Made by a program: the position numbers and the translations under genes. The notes beneath the pieces were generated by a model. It made no database searches, was not told the origin of the DNA, and was given only the letters and a program-made list of their open reading frames with translations. A DNA stretch of 64,000 nucleotides from Hyphodiscus hymeniophilus (Eukaryota > Ascomycota > Leotiomycetes > Helotiales > Hyphodiscaceae): assembly GCA_016508695.1 (NCBI GenBank), contig VNKQ01000007.1:1922001-1986000 (forward strand), written 5' to 3'. Shown one piece after another: positions 1-11,149 of the stretch. The stretch's first letter is position 1, and each line of letters begins with the position of its first letter.

Positions 1-724
1 TGGGGGCGGCTCGTGGGTTTAGCATCTTGTAGCGGCTATTCCGTTCCGCCTGGGGCAAAGTCACAAAGGTGAGGTGGTTACAGACGATGCAACGCCCCTC
101 CTGCTGCACGCAACAACAGACACATCAGATTGTCCGCCCCCACCAGAGATTTCTCAGATTTCTCAGAATTCAACGATAAACTCTTTTCTCCGTAAAGAAA
201 AGATCCAAATCAAGAATGTTTCCAGACTATAAAATTTCCTAAGCTGAGAAGTTTTTATTTTGTTCTGGCTTGACTATGTTACTTTCATTTTCTAAAAAAG
301 GTGTCCAAGTACAGTATCGGTCTTTGCTTGTTTGCTGTGCCCATCACCAGCATGGCCGGGGTTCGAAGACCTTGCGGAGGTTAAAAGGACGGACGCTATG
401 CTCGAGCTGAGCAACACATCCGTTCGTTGACCTCTCAGCTTCCTTGAAAGTCCTGCCCGTTTGGTTTTGAGAACGTGCATGCACCATGAGCTGGTCTGCT
501 ATGCAAGGGTTCATTCTGCAGGATGAATGGAAGTAAGCTTTATTCGATGGATACCTAACCGAAGTACGGGGGTACTGTGCGAGTAAAGCTTGAGACACCT
601 GCCTGGTGGGGGATCTCGATTAAAGAGCGATTGCGACGCCGAGTTGGCTATCCATCCTGCGAGGCTGACCCCTCTGCGGACTGGAATCCATTTCGATATC
701 GTCAGATATGCTTGTTGCAAAGTC
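1..724. other. intergenic, 5' region of the NLR gene
   Basis: No convincing gene. Short open frames on both strands have no recognisable domain. Around 344-425 the minus strand carries a tRNA-like string (A-box-like and TTCGAAC T-loop-like pieces), but the arms do not pair. The last part presumably holds the promoter and 5' UTR of the gene starting at 725. Confidence 0.5.
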
Positions 725-3700
725 ATGGACCCTTTCTCAATCATCGCTGGGACTGCTGGACTTCTCGATGTTTCAATACGACTGGTGGCATATCTGAGAG
801 AGGTCGAGGAGGCTGCGGGGAAAGTGGACGAAGAGATCGCGAGCCTCACACAAGAAATCGACACTTTGGCTTCTGTCAACGACTCTATCGAACGCCTCTG
901 GCTGAATACTCGTGAACGTGTTCCCAGTCCCTCGTTCAAAGATGCCGCTTATGTTGACGATACCTGGAAGAAGCTCGGCAGTCTGCTCCATGACTGTCGA
1001 GCTGAAGCCAAGAAGCTGGAACAGTATCTGGAGGAAGTAGTGGGCAAAAATGGGTCGAAAGTCACAGGAAAGTGGGATGGTATCAAAAAGCATCTGAGGA
1101 GACATGCGAAAGATGCGGACTATCAACAAGTTCGTGATCGTCTCTCAACTCATCGAGATGCGATCCAAATACTCCTCGGCACATTGAATGCGTTGGTTGC
1201 CACACCCAAGCAAATTACGATGCTAATTTGTCTCAGGTTCTTTACTCGCAATGCTCATACGTCAACTGATCAACTCATTGGCGATGCTTCGGACAAACTG
1301 CTGCGACAGAATCGCATGCTTGAGCACAGGATGGATCTACTTCGGCGAAGACTCAACTCTGCGGATGGCGAAAATGTAAGTCATCTTTTCTCTCAATACG
1401 GTCTCGCGTTCTCAAAAATATCGACAGCTTCGTAATTCGATCGAGTCGGCACAAGCTTTGTCGTCTTTGATCACCTTCAACGATCATTTTGACATTCCTC
1501 GGACAGTCAGTAGCATTTTTACGGGCCGCGATGGACAATTGAAAGAACTCAAATACATGCTCGACATTGCTACTCCGCAAGAGCGAACTCATACGCAGAA
1601 ACGTTTCGTGATCTATGGGCTCGGAGGCTCAGGTAAGACTGAGTTTTGCTGCAAGTTTGCTCAAGATAATAGGGCGCAGTACGTCCACCTCTCGAGTTCC
1701 CATCCTCTGACTTGGGTCATTCTGAAATTCCGTTCTAGCTTCTGGGGAATATTCTGGATCGATGGGAGATCATATGATTTCGCGAAGCACTCCTTTTCGA
1801 GGATCGCAAAGATGGGCGGGGCAGAGCCGAACGAAAACGCCGGCAAGAGTTGGCTATCGAGTCGCCAACAACCATGGCTACTCATCGTCGACAACGCGGA
1901 TGATCCTGATCTCGATGTGGCTCGTTACTTCCCAGGCGGGGAGAGAGGTACCATCCTATTGACGACGCGGAATCCCTCAAACAAGAGACATGGCACCGTA
2001 GGGTCGAGATTCTATCAATTTGAGAAGTTAGAAGTGGACGAGGCTAGCGATCTTTTGCTCCGAGCTGCTGAGGTTCCCAGTCCATGGGAGCTTGCAATCA
2101 GAAGTTCTGCTTCTGCCATCGCAAAAAAGCTTGGATTCCTACCATTGGCACTTATTCACGCTGGCAAAGCTATAATGGACGGGCTATGCCAACTAGGCAA
2201 TTACCTTGATTACCACCTCCGGTTTTGGGAACGCGTTCGCTCTAATCGAGGAATAGGGGATATTAATTTACATGTTTATTCTACATGGGAGATTATCTAC
2301 TTGGGTCTGGAGACCAAGAGATCAAAGGCAGCTCAAGACGGTTTACAATTGCTCAACATGTTTTCCTTTTTCTATTGGGAGAACATCGCAGTCGATATCC
2401 TGATTTCAGCAGCAAAGAATCCTCGTCGAGAAAAGGAAGATGCTCAAGAACTCGAGGCTAGGCAGCCAACCAAGCACATTGCACGACGACTGAAATCAAA
2501 ATCTTGGACCGAACATTTGCGAGAGTTTGCGTTTAGCTATCTAGCATATGCGCAGACTACACATTCCCTGCTACCGACGGTATTGCGTGATGGTGATCCA
2601 CCATTTGATGAGGACAGGCTGCGCGAGGCCCTAGGATTTCTGGTTCAACTGGGCATGTTGAGCTATCACCAGCAGTCGGACAGTTACTGGATGCATCCGC
2701 TAGTTCATACCTATGTTCGGGAGAGGCCGGAAACCAGCACAGCGATGCAAGCCCTGTGGTGTCAAGCCGCAACAACTACACTGACGCAGTGCATATTCTT
2801 CAGGCCGCCTGCTGCATACAAACTCTCGGACGAGAAGATGAAACGGGGGATCTACCCCCACGTTGAGCATGTTCGAAACCGACAAAATGAGATCCATGGG
2901 AGAATTCGAGCCAGACGAAGGGGACGCAAAGGCCTTTCGCTAATGTCTTGGCTTGGGGCTCCTCCCGAATTTAGCGCAAGACAAGCTGCAGAGTATGCAA
3001 AGTTCAGCCTCGTATATCTCCACTGCGGCGACTGGGAGGAAGCAGAAAAGCTTCAATTAATGGTGAAGCAGTTTGCCTATGAAATGCTAGGCTTGGAGCA
3101 TGAAAGAACAATCGATGGTATGCCTCTCCTTCCCGCCCATGCTCGCTCCTAGCAGCGAATAATTGAGATCCGGATAATCCGCCTGCTCTTTATGCTCTGG
3201 TCCGGCCGAGAATGACACGCTGATTTGAAGAACTTTGCAGTCATGAACCTTCTTTCTGTTACCTACATATTGCAGACACGCACCAATAAAGCCCTGGAGC
3301 TGCAGAGACAAGTACTCGACTCGTGCCTGAAGTTGTTTGGCCCGGATCATCCTAGGACACTCAAGGCAAAGCATACTTTAGGTAATGCCTGCCTTCTAGA
3401 GGGGCGTTTGAACGAGGCGCGCAAACTGCATGAAGAGGCAGTCGAGAAAATGACCGAGGTCCTTGGCGCAAATCACGAGGATACATTGGTTGCCGTGGAT
3501 CATCTTGGGGATGTGATGTCTAGATATTTCGATTTCGACAAATCCAAACAACTACATCTGAGAGCATGGACTGGAATGAAGAATCTTAAGACCCTTGGCC
3601 CAACCCATACCGATACTCTTACTGCTATGGATCATGTTGCTCAAGTGTACTTGAGAATTGGCGGCGACCTATTGGAGCCTGCATATGATATGGCTGAACA

Positions 3701-4316
3701 AGTCGTGGCAGAAAGAATTAGACAAAGCGGAAGGGAACACCCCCATACGCTCTTGGCCAAGCTGACTGTCGCGAGAATCATGGCTGCTCAGAACAAAGCG
3801 GATGAAGCGGAAGCGCTGATCCGGCAAAATCTTCCAATTGCCACAAGAAACCTCGGCGAAAATCATCTTGGCACAATGCTTGGGAGGTTCTATCTCGCGC
3901 AAGTTATTGCTCGTCAAAATCGTTGGACTGAGGCGGAGAGAATTCTCGTCGACCTCGTTGACAAGAAGAGATACAAAGCCTCTGTCCGAGAGGACGGAGA
4001 ACATATCGATCGAATACAGGTATTGTGGCTGCTCTTGAGCTGCTATCAAGAACAAGGGAGGATTGAAGATGCGATCCGCATCGGAAACGACCTTGCTGAG
4101 GGGGTACAAAACATCGGCGGTGAAGGGTTGGGACCAAGGCATGTATTCGCCATACGTCTGGCGGAAAAGCAGAAGGAGCTGTTAGCTGCAAGAGGACACC
4201 CCGGAACAGCCATAGATCCACGGCAACCCTCTTTTGATCCCTTTCCACCTAGTACTCCTGGATCTCCTGGATCTCCCGGCTCTACAGACTTGATCACCAA
4301 AGCACACACGTTTTGA
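725..4316 (+). CDS. NLR/STAND receptor: Helo-like N-terminus, NB-ARC, TPR array
   Basis: Exons 725-1375, 1428-1678, 1739-3117, 3241-4316 close in frame to 1118 residues; introns are 52, 60, 60-type and 123 bp with GT-AG ends. The start MDPFSIIAGTAGLLDVSIRL resembles the fungal Helo-like domain of STAND proteins, followed by a coiled-coil-rich part. The NTPase shows a P-loop GLGGSGKTE (about 281-289), a Walker B LLIVDNADD (about 348-356), a sensor-like RGTILLTTR (about 370-380) and a GFLPLAL helix (about 430-437). From about residue 745 kinesin-light-chain-type TPRs run to about 1010 (LFGPDHPRTLKAKHTLGNA-like units), then a GSPGSPGS tail. Family knowledge: such proteins act as intracellular receptors in heterokaryon incompatibility or immunity, with TPRs sensing and the N-terminal domain executing. 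Ligand unknown. The 60-bp in-frame second intron is inferred because its removal restores an HFWGIFWID-type join. Confidence 0.85.
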
Positions 4317-5255
4317 ATAATGACGCTAGATAACAAAAGACAGCCTTTTATTTCTGGTCGCGGACGCCGTGAAGGTCTGGGAAATGACAACTTGGCTGCA
4401 CCAAGAACGATACCGGCATCCGCAAAGGTGCTTTCTCGCTGATTTCAAACCAAGGCAGACTTTTGAAAGGCAAATTCAAAAATTTCGACGGTATCAGAGA
4501 TGGAAACAGGAGAGAAATCAAATCAGCACTATATATACCCATCACATCTTGAAATCAAACGAATTGACCGTTCGATGTCGTATGATCTCAACAACTCTAA
4601 GCGATTCAATTGAGCACTTTGAGGAGTTCACAATATAACTCTTCAGAGTGGTGGGTAAAACCTTGGAGGAAACAACCCCTCACCTGCCCCTTAAGCCCAC
4701 GCTCTCGTCAAAGAACGTGATTGGTGGGTATGCTTCCCTCCGTAGCCTGGGTGAGCTACGTCGCAGTTATCTCCCGGTGAGACCCCCCCCCCCCCCCCCC
4801 CCCCCCCCCAGTACTCACGACTATGACTGCGGCGGTACGAAAAAAAGTTGTTGTCATACTTCGATCTCTCTGAGAATACGCAGGCTCTATCCCCAAAGAT
4901 TGATGCGCAGCAGTAATAAGAGCGAGATCCGTGGGCATGGATTTAGAGGCGGAGACAAGAATGCTATCCTAGCATTCGCAAATCAAGGCTCATGGGCACA
5001 CTTGCACTTTATGTACCATATGACTGCTAAGTGCTGTTTACTAGAAGCATCGCAGCAGCAATATAGGATTTTGGGAACCCTCTGAAACGAGACTGCTATC
5101 ATGGCGATATGCTTGCCACGCGGGAATCCAATGACACGAGCGGTAAGGAATATGGCCACTCAGCCTTCAGCAGATTTGTTTTGATTGGCCAAGATATTGA
5201 GACACCAGAAGTATGAGAAAGAAGGAAGCAGTAGATGAGCCAGGGCAGGTCGTAA
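4317..5255. other. intergenic with poly-C tract
   Basis: Region between the end of the NLR gene and the convergent zinc-finger gene. An open frame at 4648-5085 on the plus strand is only held together by proline codons of the C-run and has no other support. Nothing else recognised. Confidence 0.5.
4783..4809. repeat. 27-base C homopolymer
   Basis: Uninterrupted run of 27 cytosines directly after a GTGAGA string. Length is likely unstable and also prone to sequencing error; no coding role is apparent. Confidence 0.95.
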
Positions 5256-6329
5256 CTAATCTATTTCCATTGCATCTTCATAATCGAGTGTATGCAGAGC
5301 CTGTTCAACCTGCCCTGTGATCTCATGAAGCGATACAGCATTGGGAGTCCAATCCATATCATCCATGGGTCGTTCACTGATCTCCTGTAGTGCCTGCTCC
5401 AATTGTCTTCTGGCGGCTTGCGTGTCACCTTTACTGTTTGTGTCCCAGCATTCCAACTCCTCCCATAACCTATAGAACTTGCTCTGCCTCGTCCCATCCC
5501 TGAATATCGTCATTAAGTTCTGAGCCTGTTGGGCCATTTGCTGAATCTCCGTGTTGTCACACAAATGTCGATGAACGGCAGCATTTCGTATTCGAACAGC
5601 ATCGATCAGGGCTTGACGCAGGGTGTATTGGGGTACGGTTACCAATGCGTGTGATGGCAGGGAGGCATTGGGAAGAAAGTCTCGCCATACTGAGAGCTCG
5701 ACTGCTTCAGGACAACTCCAGTTCCTATCGTTCAGCGTGCCTGGTATCCACCGATATGCAAAATCGTAGCAGCCTTCTTCGAGTATCCTCTGAATCATAG
5801 CGAGGATAAAGTGTTGTACTTCATATGGGAGGCCGAGATCTGGAGGCGTGGAGGATGTCGAGATTGTTGTCCGTCCTCCTGTATTGGTGTTTGAGTAGTC
5901 GTAGTTTTGAGAGGGTTTCTGGGACCATGTCAGCCGAGTTTGCAAGGTGAGAAGTGCTCAGCGTACCCTAATCCATGTATCTGACTTCTTCGCTCTCCCT
6001 TTGAGACTGCGAGGAGCCCAAAGACTGTCTGCCATACCGCCCAGCTTTGGCGCAGTGGGCTTCTGAGCAGGTAGCGTCGAAATCGGAGCAAGTGAACTGT
6101 TGGTATTTGGTTGATACCAATTGGAAACAATGTTGCCATCAACTTCTTTGGGCGCGAGGAAACTCTGTTGAGTTGGCGTGCCTGCTTTGCTTCTGGAACA
6201 CTGCATACAATCTACCCTGCGCTGAAAATTTGAAAATCCACATGACGAGCAGCTCCAATCGTCTGGACGTGGGAAGTAGTTCGAGTTCTCGTTGCCGGGT
6301 CTTGGTCTTGCCCAAATGCTCTCATTCAT
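5256..6329 (-). CDS. RanBP2-type zinc finger protein
   Basis: Two exons on the minus strand, 6329-5967 and 5918-5256, joined over a 48-bp intron (donor GTACGC, acceptor CCCAG after a GCTGAC branch) give 341 residues. Residues 25-44 match the RanBP2 finger W-x-C-x2-C-x3-N-x6-C-x2-C exactly, with Trp25, Cys27, Cys30, Asn34, Cys41 and Cys44. The rest is not recognised: a low-complexity linker around the junction (about 121-145), then a helical region (about 150-330) with an acidic C-terminus ending DAMEID. RanBP2 fingers bind single-stranded RNA or ubiquitin, so an RNA-binding or ubiquitin-related role is possible, but nothing here decides between them. Single finger and helical tail argue against being a fragment of a larger known protein. 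Confidence 0.8.
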
Positions 6330-7044
6330 GATTACTGTGTTGTTGGGAGGCTTAAGATGGTAGAGTGACTTGGTGAAGAGGTCTTGCTTCCCAACCAGAA
6401 AACAAATGCTTCAGTAGCGTCATGACAGAAGTAAAGTAATACAGTAGAGAATGCTGATATGCGGATTCAAGTGAATCCAATATCTATGAAAAGTGATGGA
6501 GTATCGAGAATGATGAGAGCGGGAAGTCACCAACAACCCTCGCGACAATGATGCTTAGTCAGCGGCTTCGGACCAATATCACTACCACAAGCACCAGAAG
6601 CTTCCGAGCAAGTCGTACTATCAAAGTAGTACTTGCGCTTGCACAGAATGTCTTTCTTTGGTAGTAGATTGTTTTAAGCAACGTTCTCACTTTTCGATCT
6701 ATTCTGAAGAGCGGCGCATCGATAGACAAGTCTTCGACAAGTACTCGTACCTTGACCTTCATGCAGGAAGGCTTCAGTCTCTGCGTGGTGGCTATATCGT
6801 TGTACTTCTTGCCAATAACAGCCCTCCTCTCATGCCATATAAGTCCATGGTTTGCCATTGAGAGAGTTCATTTAAACCCTCTTGATGCTGAATCCAGACA
6901 GTCGCTTTCATCGTCCTTACGGCTGATCTCAGAAACTCACCCCTTTCTCCGGCCTCCCCTGCAGGGAGTCTTCTGCCTTTCTGCCCGGCAGACTCTTGAG
7001 GATTACTCTCTCTGCACCCACTTCTGACTATTTATCACCCTCGC
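6330..7044. other. intergenic
   Basis: Open frames at 6559-6858 and 6752-7027 show no family signature and no splice-supported extension. Probably contains the promoter of the minus-strand zinc-finger gene. Nothing else seen. Confidence 0.4.
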
Positions 7045-7431
7045 GTTGATCTCTGTTGGCTTTGCAATCGCCGTTGCCATATCTGTGACGAAGTCAAAAT
7101 CGCGACTAGCGTGACGCCTTACTGATGCGAAATCACGTGAACATTTTATGCGAGCCATCTCAGACAATTGATGGATACCGAAGACCCGTACTGATTTCCA
7201 AAGAGAACAAGGATCTCAAAAGTGGAACACCCATTTGCACCTACTGCAGCAAGGAACTTCCAACTGTGTAAAAAAAGAACCATTCCGCTTGTGCCTTACA
7301 TGCGTTTACATGGACTTGTGCAAAGACTGCCATACAATACGTATCGCCTCGAACGAAGATGGAGGGTCATCTCTAAGTCAACCTTTTGCGGTATGAATCA
7401 TGACTATATGAAAGCTCCAGTCGAGGACTAG
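7045..7431 (+). pseudogene. decayed ZZ-type zinc finger fragment
   Basis: Read on the plus strand, 7045-7113 gives a Cys-rich string (DLCWLCNRRCHICDEVKI). A second piece at 7233-7271 (ICTYCSKELPTV) ends in a TAA. Skipping one base there continues as KKEPFRLCLTCVYMDLCKDC, the C-x2-C...C-x2-CxxxDLCxxC layout of a ZZ finger, and a further frame change is needed to reach HDYMKAPVED and the stop at 7431. I found no splice sites that would explain the shifts. Best read as a broken ZZ-domain gene; the upstream Cys-rich piece may belong to a second finger or be chance. Confidence 0.35.
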
Positions 7432-7918
7432 GGAGGTATCAAGAAGAATATTGAGTGTCCATTGGAGAAGTTGGCTTTTGGGCATGGGTAGAAGGATGTC
7501 GAGGAGAAATGGAACGAGTAGAAGGAAATGGGCCTAGTTGTCTAGTTGCCTTGAAGCCGAGAAATTCCTATTTCAACGTTACTCAAAGGACGTTGATCAT
7601 TAAATTTGCAATGTTGGAGTCGTGAATCTTGAGTTACTTGAGGCGTCACACCGGCGATGTGTTGCACTCTTTGTCTGGATTCCTCGTGTAAACCCAATGA
7701 TTGGAAAAGGGATGGGGAAACTCGATCGATTATGACTCTATGCCTTCCCAAACGCTCACTAACGCCAAAAGGATTCATGGTCTCATGCGAATCTCGACTT
7801 ATCTCAATTCATCTCGTCTCACTCCAAATCATCCTTCGTATGCCTTGATGATGCACAGAGGCAGCCTTATCTCGTGTGCCCTTTCCTTGCGCTAGTTCCC
7901 AAATCCGAACAAATGTCT
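7432..7918. other. intergenic
   Basis: Nothing recognised between the ZZ relic and the 3' end of the E2 gene. Confidence 0.4.
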
Positions 7919-8499
7919 CTACTTTCCAGTAGCATACTGTTTAGTGTATTTCTTCGCCTCAGCATTGAAATCCTTCCTATCGCTTTTGAACTTCTCGGCG
8001 ATTGCCGACTCCAACGCATCGTCCGGGACCGGCTCACTCAGCAACTGCTGCGTAGCTGTGAGGACGCTCAAGATCTTACTGCTTGGCTTCCATGCCTCTG
8101 CCTTCAAGATTCCAATGCACATCGAGCCCTTGTCGTCGAAAGTTATGTTAGGGTGGTAGACTCGTGTCTTGAAGTTTATGACGGGAGGCTTGAAGGGGTA
8201 TTCGGTGGGCAGGACGAGAAGGAGCTTGAATTTACCGCCCTGGATGAGCTTACTGTTAGCAAGCGAAGAAGAAGTATGGGATAGAAGGCATACGGCGTAA
8301 GGTGAGTCGGGGGGACCATCTAGAATAACGTTCCAATTGTGTACGTTTGACTCGTCTACGAGGCTGACTTTGATACCAACGGGGGGGTCGCTCGTAACCT
8401 CTGCAAGCTCCTGAAAGTTCATTAGCACACTGTTTGGAGCTTGATACTACCTGGAATGTGCTGAAATACCTTGGTAATTCTCTTCTGGGAGGAAGCCAT
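7919..8499 (-). CDS. ubiquitin-conjugating enzyme E2
   Basis: Exons on the minus strand 8499-8470, 8410-8294 and 8239-7919 give 155 residues. Introns are 59 and 54 bp; removing the second creates the canonical DSPYAGGKFKL join. A complete UBC fold is visible: the N-terminal helix (MASSQKRITKELAEV), the YPFKPP segment (about 63-68), the HPN motif (78-80) and the active-site cysteine Cys90 in GSMCIGIL, followed by the AWKPSSKI and LLSEPVPDDAL region. It takes ubiquitin from E1 as a thioester and passes it to E3-bound substrates in cytosol or nucleus. The PSSKILSVL context and single-domain length resemble the Ubc14/UBE2L-like branch more than Ubc4/5, but I cannot assign the orthologue firmly. 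The start was chosen because the E2 helix begins directly at MASSQKR. Confidence 0.92.
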
Positions 8500-9432
8500 A
8501 TCGTATTTGAACTCGATGGAGGGGCGGGCGGTAGCAGAAGTGGGTTGACAAGCGTATTGATTGTGGGTGAGATGTGTTGGGAAGAAGAGGGAAAATTGAG
8601 TCCTTGAATTTAGATGATTTATTGAACGCGGTGCCAAGTGTTTAATGTCTCGACCTGTGTTATTACCGTTTGGAGGCAGGAGAGCTTCAGAGCGTGCACG
8701 AAACCGCCGCCTTTGGAATCCCTGCCCCGCAAGGCGCTAAGGCAAACGAGGCTGAGGTTGGCTTACAGTAGATGAGTAAAGAATTTGGAATCAAGTCTTT
8801 AAAGTCTAGTAGATGCAACAATCATGATTTGAATTCAATTTTGGTTTATTCTATCCCAAGTATAATAAATGTCTCTACCACGCATAAAGGAGATAAGAGT
8901 GAAGATACTTGGCAAAGCCTTACAATAAGTAGGATAGGCCAGGCTGCGTGTTGATTACCCTGTGATCAGCCTGTCTTGAAAAATAGCCTATTCGAATTGT
9001 AGAGGTAGGTACTAGGAGTAGTTATCGGGTGACTATCTCTGCTAAGTCAAATTCGCTGTCGACAGGAACGATTCGCGGTCAAATTGATGAGATAGAAGAG
9101 GGGAGCATGCATTGTGCTAGAGGTGTATGCTGATGCTTTTAGAAGTGTAGAGGGATTCACCAGCAGGTAGGATGTGATGAATGGGCATCGGAACATCTGA
9201 TTTTTCCGGGGAGGCGTCGATGGATGGAGTACTGCCGCCATAAGAATTGCTGAAGAAGCTCCGTTATTGCTCCTGGTGGTGAAATCCACGGCGTGAGTGG
9301 ATTAAGCATGACGGCTTCGATGCCTTCAAACCTCCCGTGGCCGCGGCTCCGTTCGTGAACTTTTCCCTTATGCTACAAAGCCGGGTATATATCCCAAACG
9401 CCATCTCAAATCGATATGCAGAACCTTCACTC
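8500..9432. other. intergenic
   Basis: Upstream of the E2 gene and downstream of SEC11. AT-rich; no supported gene or repeat seen. Confidence 0.4.
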
Positions 9433-10038
9433 CTATTCTCGCTGCAAAACGACGACCAATCCCATTATTCCCAGCATGACCGTCTTCAGCCAAGGATGTT
9501 CACTTAGAAGAATCGTAACGTATCCCACAAACGGTATGTATGCCACCACGCTACCAATGATGTCCTTCCGCTCGATATAATCCTGTCCCTTTGCATATAA
9601 CTCCGTATCGTCCGCGACATTGTTATCTCCCTTTGTCAATAACTTGGCATCGTCCCTATTTCCCATATTTAGAGTCAATTCGGTAAGCCATAGAATGCCA
9701 CCAGGCAGGAGAAAGGCCAGAGCTGCGGACTCTCAAACTCACCCAGTTCCAAACTTCCTTACAAGCCTATGCACGATCGGGATGTCCTTCCCTTTGACAT
9801 TGTAAACCACTATTTCTCCGACCTCCGTCTCCGCGAGGAAATTCCTATTCCACAGAAAGAGTAGGTCCCCTCGCTGGAAAGCGGGTTCCATAGAACCTGA
9901 GAGGACAACGACGATAGGTGAGGGCGAGTCAGCAATGACTGACAGACCTTTCCACATCATGAATGCAGTAGACAGTATGAGAGCGAAATTAAGTAACTGC
10001 GCGGCTGCCTGCCGAGGATTTTGAAGTGCGGAAACCAT
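9433..10038 (-). CDS. SEC11: signal peptidase complex catalytic subunit SEC11
   Basis: Minus-strand exons 10038-9743 and 9655-9433 with an 87-bp intron give 172 residues, the usual SEC11 length. The splice restores the conserved RKFGTGDDAKLLTKGDNN join. A signal-anchor helix lies at about 15-36; the catalytic serine is Ser49 in LSGSMEP, with His90 in PIVHRL and Asp109 in TKGDNN, the Ser-His-Asp arrangement of eukaryotic signal peptidases (family S26B). A second hydrophobic helix (about 150-168) closes the protein, which ends LQRE. It removes signal peptides in the ER lumen as part of the SPC complex. The reading frame stays open upstream, but MVSALQN is the standard start for the family, and the upstream stretch is taken as 5' UTR. 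Confidence 0.95.
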
Positions 10039-11149
10039 GGTGGTAGTTTGGGGAGTGCCGGTGAAGATGGAAGAAGGAGCGCGATGTGGTGATGAGAGAC
10101 GAGGAGTATTGGCAGTTCTGAAGGGAGTTCGGGATATTGAGGTTTTCGAGACGAAGGAGACAGCTTTTGGATAAAGAAAGCTGCTCAGCAGGGACGGTGT
10201 GCTTCTTCTTGTCGTTGCTGTTATTAGAGTTGTGGACACTTTAGAGATGGGGAATAATTCAAGCAGGGATGACACGGTCCATGCGATCTGTAGAGTAGGT
10301 ACATGGAGTACTCGCAGAGTCTATCATGGACCATCTTTTAACCTCTGAAGTTCCCAATCTGTGAGAACTTCTAATAAAAATTCTATGAAAGAGCTGTATC
10401 AAGGCGATTGAGCAAATGATCAAGATATCTGGGTATAACAGACAGCTTCAGTACAGCGAGCACGAAGGACTCCTCGAGTGGAGAGTCTTCGCTGTTAGAC
10501 AGCGTACTTTCTTTCTCTCCGTTCCTGCCCTTCATATTACTGCTGTGTACGGGTTTTGCAAGATGCTCGTTGTAGGTCAACATCAACACCACGTGAGGAA
10601 GGAGCATGTTGCTCTTTCCTTATCATAAGGTAAGAACCAGTCTTATTTACTTCCCTCTTCCTTCCATCACTACTTCTTCTTCAATGCTCACCACTTCATG
10701 AACACTCTTTTCTCCTCATCTCACTCTTATAATCACGAACCGCTTCTTTTCTTCCCTGGCACAGGCTATCCTACTATTGCACAACCTCAACAGGGAGACC
10801 TCGGACACTCAGATCCCAGGAAGCTCTGCTCAAGCACATTCAACTCGACACAAGACTTTCCTTCGAGTTGTCTTAAGCCTATACTTGGACAGTAACCTCC
10901 ACTTGGTAGCTCACCCTACCTCGCACAGTCTCCGCCACGTATCATCGCACCGTACAGATACATCCAGCCTCGATTCCAGCCAGCAGCTCCTCAGCATACC
11001 CAGATTCCGTGCGCAAAGACTCCTACTGGTCAATCCTTTCACCCACAGCCATCTCTGGTGTCCGATAGAAGATCGCGAAGACCTATCTTGACCACAGACA
11101 CGAGCACAGAAGAACGAGACGCATAGCTTCCCGAGAACGTCCTTTTACA
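10039..11149. other. divergent intergenic region between SEC11 and a membrane protein gene
   Basis: About 1.1 kb that must contain both promoters. CT-rich stretches at 10640-10760 and 10930-11150 are typical of fungal promoter/5' UTR. A CACGTG palindrome sits at 10590-10595. No gene supported. Confidence 0.45.

Noticed and set aside
344..425. tRNA-like string on the minus strand (A-box-like GCTCAGCTCG, CTTTTAA loop, TTCGAAC)
   Set aside because: Anticodon and T-arm stems do not pair and bases before the T-loop seem to be missing; at best a tRNA relic.
4648..5085. 145-codon plus-strand ORF
   Set aside because: Its middle is the poly-C tract read as prolines; no start context, domain or intron support.
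10039..10275. N-terminal extension of SEC11
   Set aside because: The frame is open, but the extension is low-complexity Ser/Thr-rich and the family begins at MVSALQN-like sequence.
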